This document shows, in pieces, positions 41,707-43,586 of a stretch of 43,586 nt of DNA (position 1 is the first letter of the stretch; each line of letters starts with the position of its first letter). The notes under the pieces were generated by a model. The model was not told the origin of the DNA, made no database searches, and was given only the letters and a program-made list of their open reading frames with translations. The stretch is from Hofstenia miamia. Taxonomy: Eukaryota > Xenacoelomorpha > Acoela. The position numbers and the translations under genes were made by a program. The stretch is from positions 54,708 to 98,293 of the forward strand of contig SCFE01000077.1 of assembly GCA_004352715.1 (NCBI GenBank). The letters run 5' to 3'.

Positions 41707-42706
41707 NNNNNNNNNNNNNNNNNNNNNNNNNNNNNNNNNNNNNNNNNNNNNNNNNNNNNNNNNNNNNNNNNNNNNNNNNNNNNNNNNNNNNNNNNNNNNN
41801 NNNNNNNNNNNNNNNNNNNNNNNNNNNNNNNNNNNNNNNNNNNNNNNNNNNNNNNNNNNNNNNNNNNNNNNNNNNNNNNNNNNNNNNNNNNNNNNNNNNN
41901 NNNNNNNNNNNNNNNNNNNNNNNNNNNNNNNNNNNNNNNNNNNNNNNNNNNNNNNNNNNNNNNNNNNNNNNNNNNNNNNNNNNNNNNNNNNNNNNNNNNN
42001 NNNNNNNNNNNNNNNNNNNNNNNNNNNNNNNNNNNNNNNNNNNNNNNNNNNNNNNNNNNNNNNNNNNNNNNNNNNNNNNNNNNNNNNNNNNNNNNNNNNN
42101 NNNNNNNNNNNNNNNNNNNNNNNNNNNNNNNNNNNNNNNNNNNNNNNNNNNNNNNNNNNNNNNNNNNNNNNNNNNNNNNNNNNNNNNNNNNNNNNNNNNN
42201 NNNNNNNNNNNNNNNNNNNNNNNNNNNNNNNNNNNNNNNNNNNNNNNNNNNNNNNNNNNNNNNNNNNNNNNNNNNNNNNNNNNNNNNNNNNNNNNNNNNN
42301 NNNNNNNNNNNNNNNNNNNNNNNNNNNNNNNNNNNNNNNNNNNNNNNNNNNNNNNNNNNNNNNNNNNNNNNNNNNNNNNNNNNNNNNNNNNNNNNNNNNN
42401 NNNNNNNNNNNNNNNNNNNNNNNNNNNNNNNNNNNNNNNNNNNNNNNNNNNNNNNNNNNNNNNNNNNNNNNNNNNNNNNNNNNNNNNNNNNNNNNNNNNN
42501 NNNNNNNNNNNNNNNNNNNNNNNNNNNNNNNNNNNNNNNNNNNNNNNNNNNNNNNNNNNNNNNNNNNNNNNNNNNNNNNNNNNNNNNNNNNNNNNNNNNN
42601 NNNNNNNNNNNNNNNNNNNNNNNNNNNNNNNNNNNNNNNNNNNNNNNNNNNNNNNNNNNNNNNNNNNNNNNNNNNNNNNNNNNNNNNNNNNNNNNNNNNN
42701 NNNNNN
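41707..42706. other. Assembly gap of exactly 1,000 N
   Basis: The round length indicates a scaffold gap of estimated or default size. Frames that run through it are meaningless. Confidence 0.95.
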
Positions 42707-42830
42707 GTCTCTAAAACGGTGCCTTGTGGCACACCCCGATCTGTACCTAGATCTTCCCCATGTAACACGACTTTCTCCTTCCTATGTTTAAAAAAATTTA
42801 GGTGTTTCGGAATAATTATTATCAGTCCAC
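42707..42830 (-). mobile_element. LINE reverse transcriptase fragment (motif B)
   Basis: Minus-strand frame FFKHRKEKVVLHGEDLGT then DRGVPQGTVLE, matching 'FL.NR.Q.V.LNG..S....GVPQGSVLGP' of LINE RTs. The element continues into the gap. Confidence 0.65.
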
Positions 42831-42840
42831 CTTTGTGTTT

Positions 42841-42868
42841 CTCTCTCTCTCTCTTTCTCTCTCTCTTT
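42841..42868. repeat. (CT)n microsatellite
   Basis: Fourteen dinucleotides with one interruption, next to the LINE fragment. It is the only non-TA dinucleotide repeat of note in the window. Confidence 0.9.
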
Positions 42869-43119
42869 ATTATTAACAAATACGTCAAAATGCGCAGAAT
42901 CTGGGTTTTATGAGTTTAGATTAGTGTCGGAATTTTCTCCAAATTTCATATAATTAAAAAAACTATCTTTTCTACCTAATATATTTGCCATGTCGATAAA
43001 TAATAGTGAGAGTCAAAGCAAATTTATTGCTTAACTAACACATGACAAAAATATTTACAAAGCTATTTAAATATTCAATATTAATTAAAAGGCAGTTTTA
43101 AAAGTAATTCGACCACGCA

Positions 43120-43586
43120 TTGAGTTTATTATCTATGCCCAGTAATGTTTCTTATTTAATAAAAATAGTTTTATTTTTTTCTTGAAGTGTTTATAATTTT
43201 TCTCACATTTTATATCAATTAAAATCATTCCATAAGATGTTGCGTATATATACATGTTTTTCAATATAATTTAGTGTTCTAAATGCCCAGTTAAACATTT
43301 TTGCTAATGATGTTTGCGATTGCTTAGAAAATTCATAAAAAAATTTATTGCATTGAAACTAAAACCTTGTCGCCTTAATTTTTGTTTTAAAATATCGAAA
43401 TTCATGGAGTTAAATGCTTTACTTAAATCAAGTAAGGCCACCGCTGTGAACAAATTTTGATTTGTATTTATTTTAATCTTTTCTGTGATTGATCAAATCG
43501 CATCAGATGTACTGAACTTAGGTCGAAATCCAAATTGATTACTTTATAAAATTTTATTGTCATTAATAAACTTGTACATTTGTGCA
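43120..43586 (-). mobile_element. LINE fragment with internal deletion, running off the right edge
   Basis: From the right edge, minus strand: NQFGFRPKFSTSDAI, a stop, then SITEKIKINTNQN, LFTAVALLDLSKAFNSMNFD (motif A, catalytic Asp kept) and FSFNAINFFMNFLSNRK. At about 43315 it jumps, in other frames, to the LINE tail LWNDF and HFKKKIKLFLLNKKHYWA. Motifs B and C are therefore deleted. AATAAA on the minus strand follows the tail near 43120. Confidence 0.7.

Noticed and set aside
41590-42888. Frames of 374 and 398 codons on both strands
   Set aside because: They run through 1,000 unknown bases. Only the minus-strand LINE motif B piece at 42707-42830 is real.
1-43586. CRISPR array, tRNA or rRNA genes, operons
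   Set aside because: No regularly spaced repeats, no convincing A and B boxes or cloverleaf, and no rRNA-like sequence were seen. The split-gene structure is animal-like.

Overview
This window comes from the genome of an invertebrate animal. It is strongly AT-rich, with split genes and GT-AG introns, many non-LTR retrotransposon remains, a Penelope-like fragment, piggyBac-type and hAT-type DNA transposon relics, and long (TA)n microsatellites. Several N-gaps lie in or beside TA tracts, as in a draft assembly. There are no operons or prokaryotic signals. The species cannot be named from the sequence.

Layout. 1-8575 is a graveyard of retroelements: a Penelope-type GIY-YIG domain at the left edge, a nuclease-like retroelement tail on the minus strand, several decayed LINE reverse transcriptases, and one LINE on the plus strand (4370-5095 and 7291-8575) split by a second LINE inserted on the minus strand (5096-7290). 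9228-37466 holds the main gene, on the plus strand. I assembled thirteen exons by reading splice sites and phases. They join without a frame break into a 497-residue coiled-coil protein whose landmarks match ODF2/cenexin, the outer dense fibre and centriole distal-appendage scaffold. Its introns hold piggyBac-type MITEs, a pogo-like DNA element inside or beside a LINE relic, further LINE and hAT relics, and a very recent 2.28 kb tandem duplication (29211-33780).

39548-40793, on the minus strand and tail-to-tail with the ODF2-like gene, holds two exons of a calpain-family gene covering the end of the protease domain and the C2-like domain III. Its upstream exons are not visible and may lie in the 1 kb gap (41707-42706) or beyond the window. 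The right end (42707-43586) is again minus-strand LINE debris.

Both host genes are single-copy cellular genes and nothing suggests they act together. Most of the long open frames are shadows of LINE remnants or chance. The real coding sequence sits in short exons of 50-270 bases.
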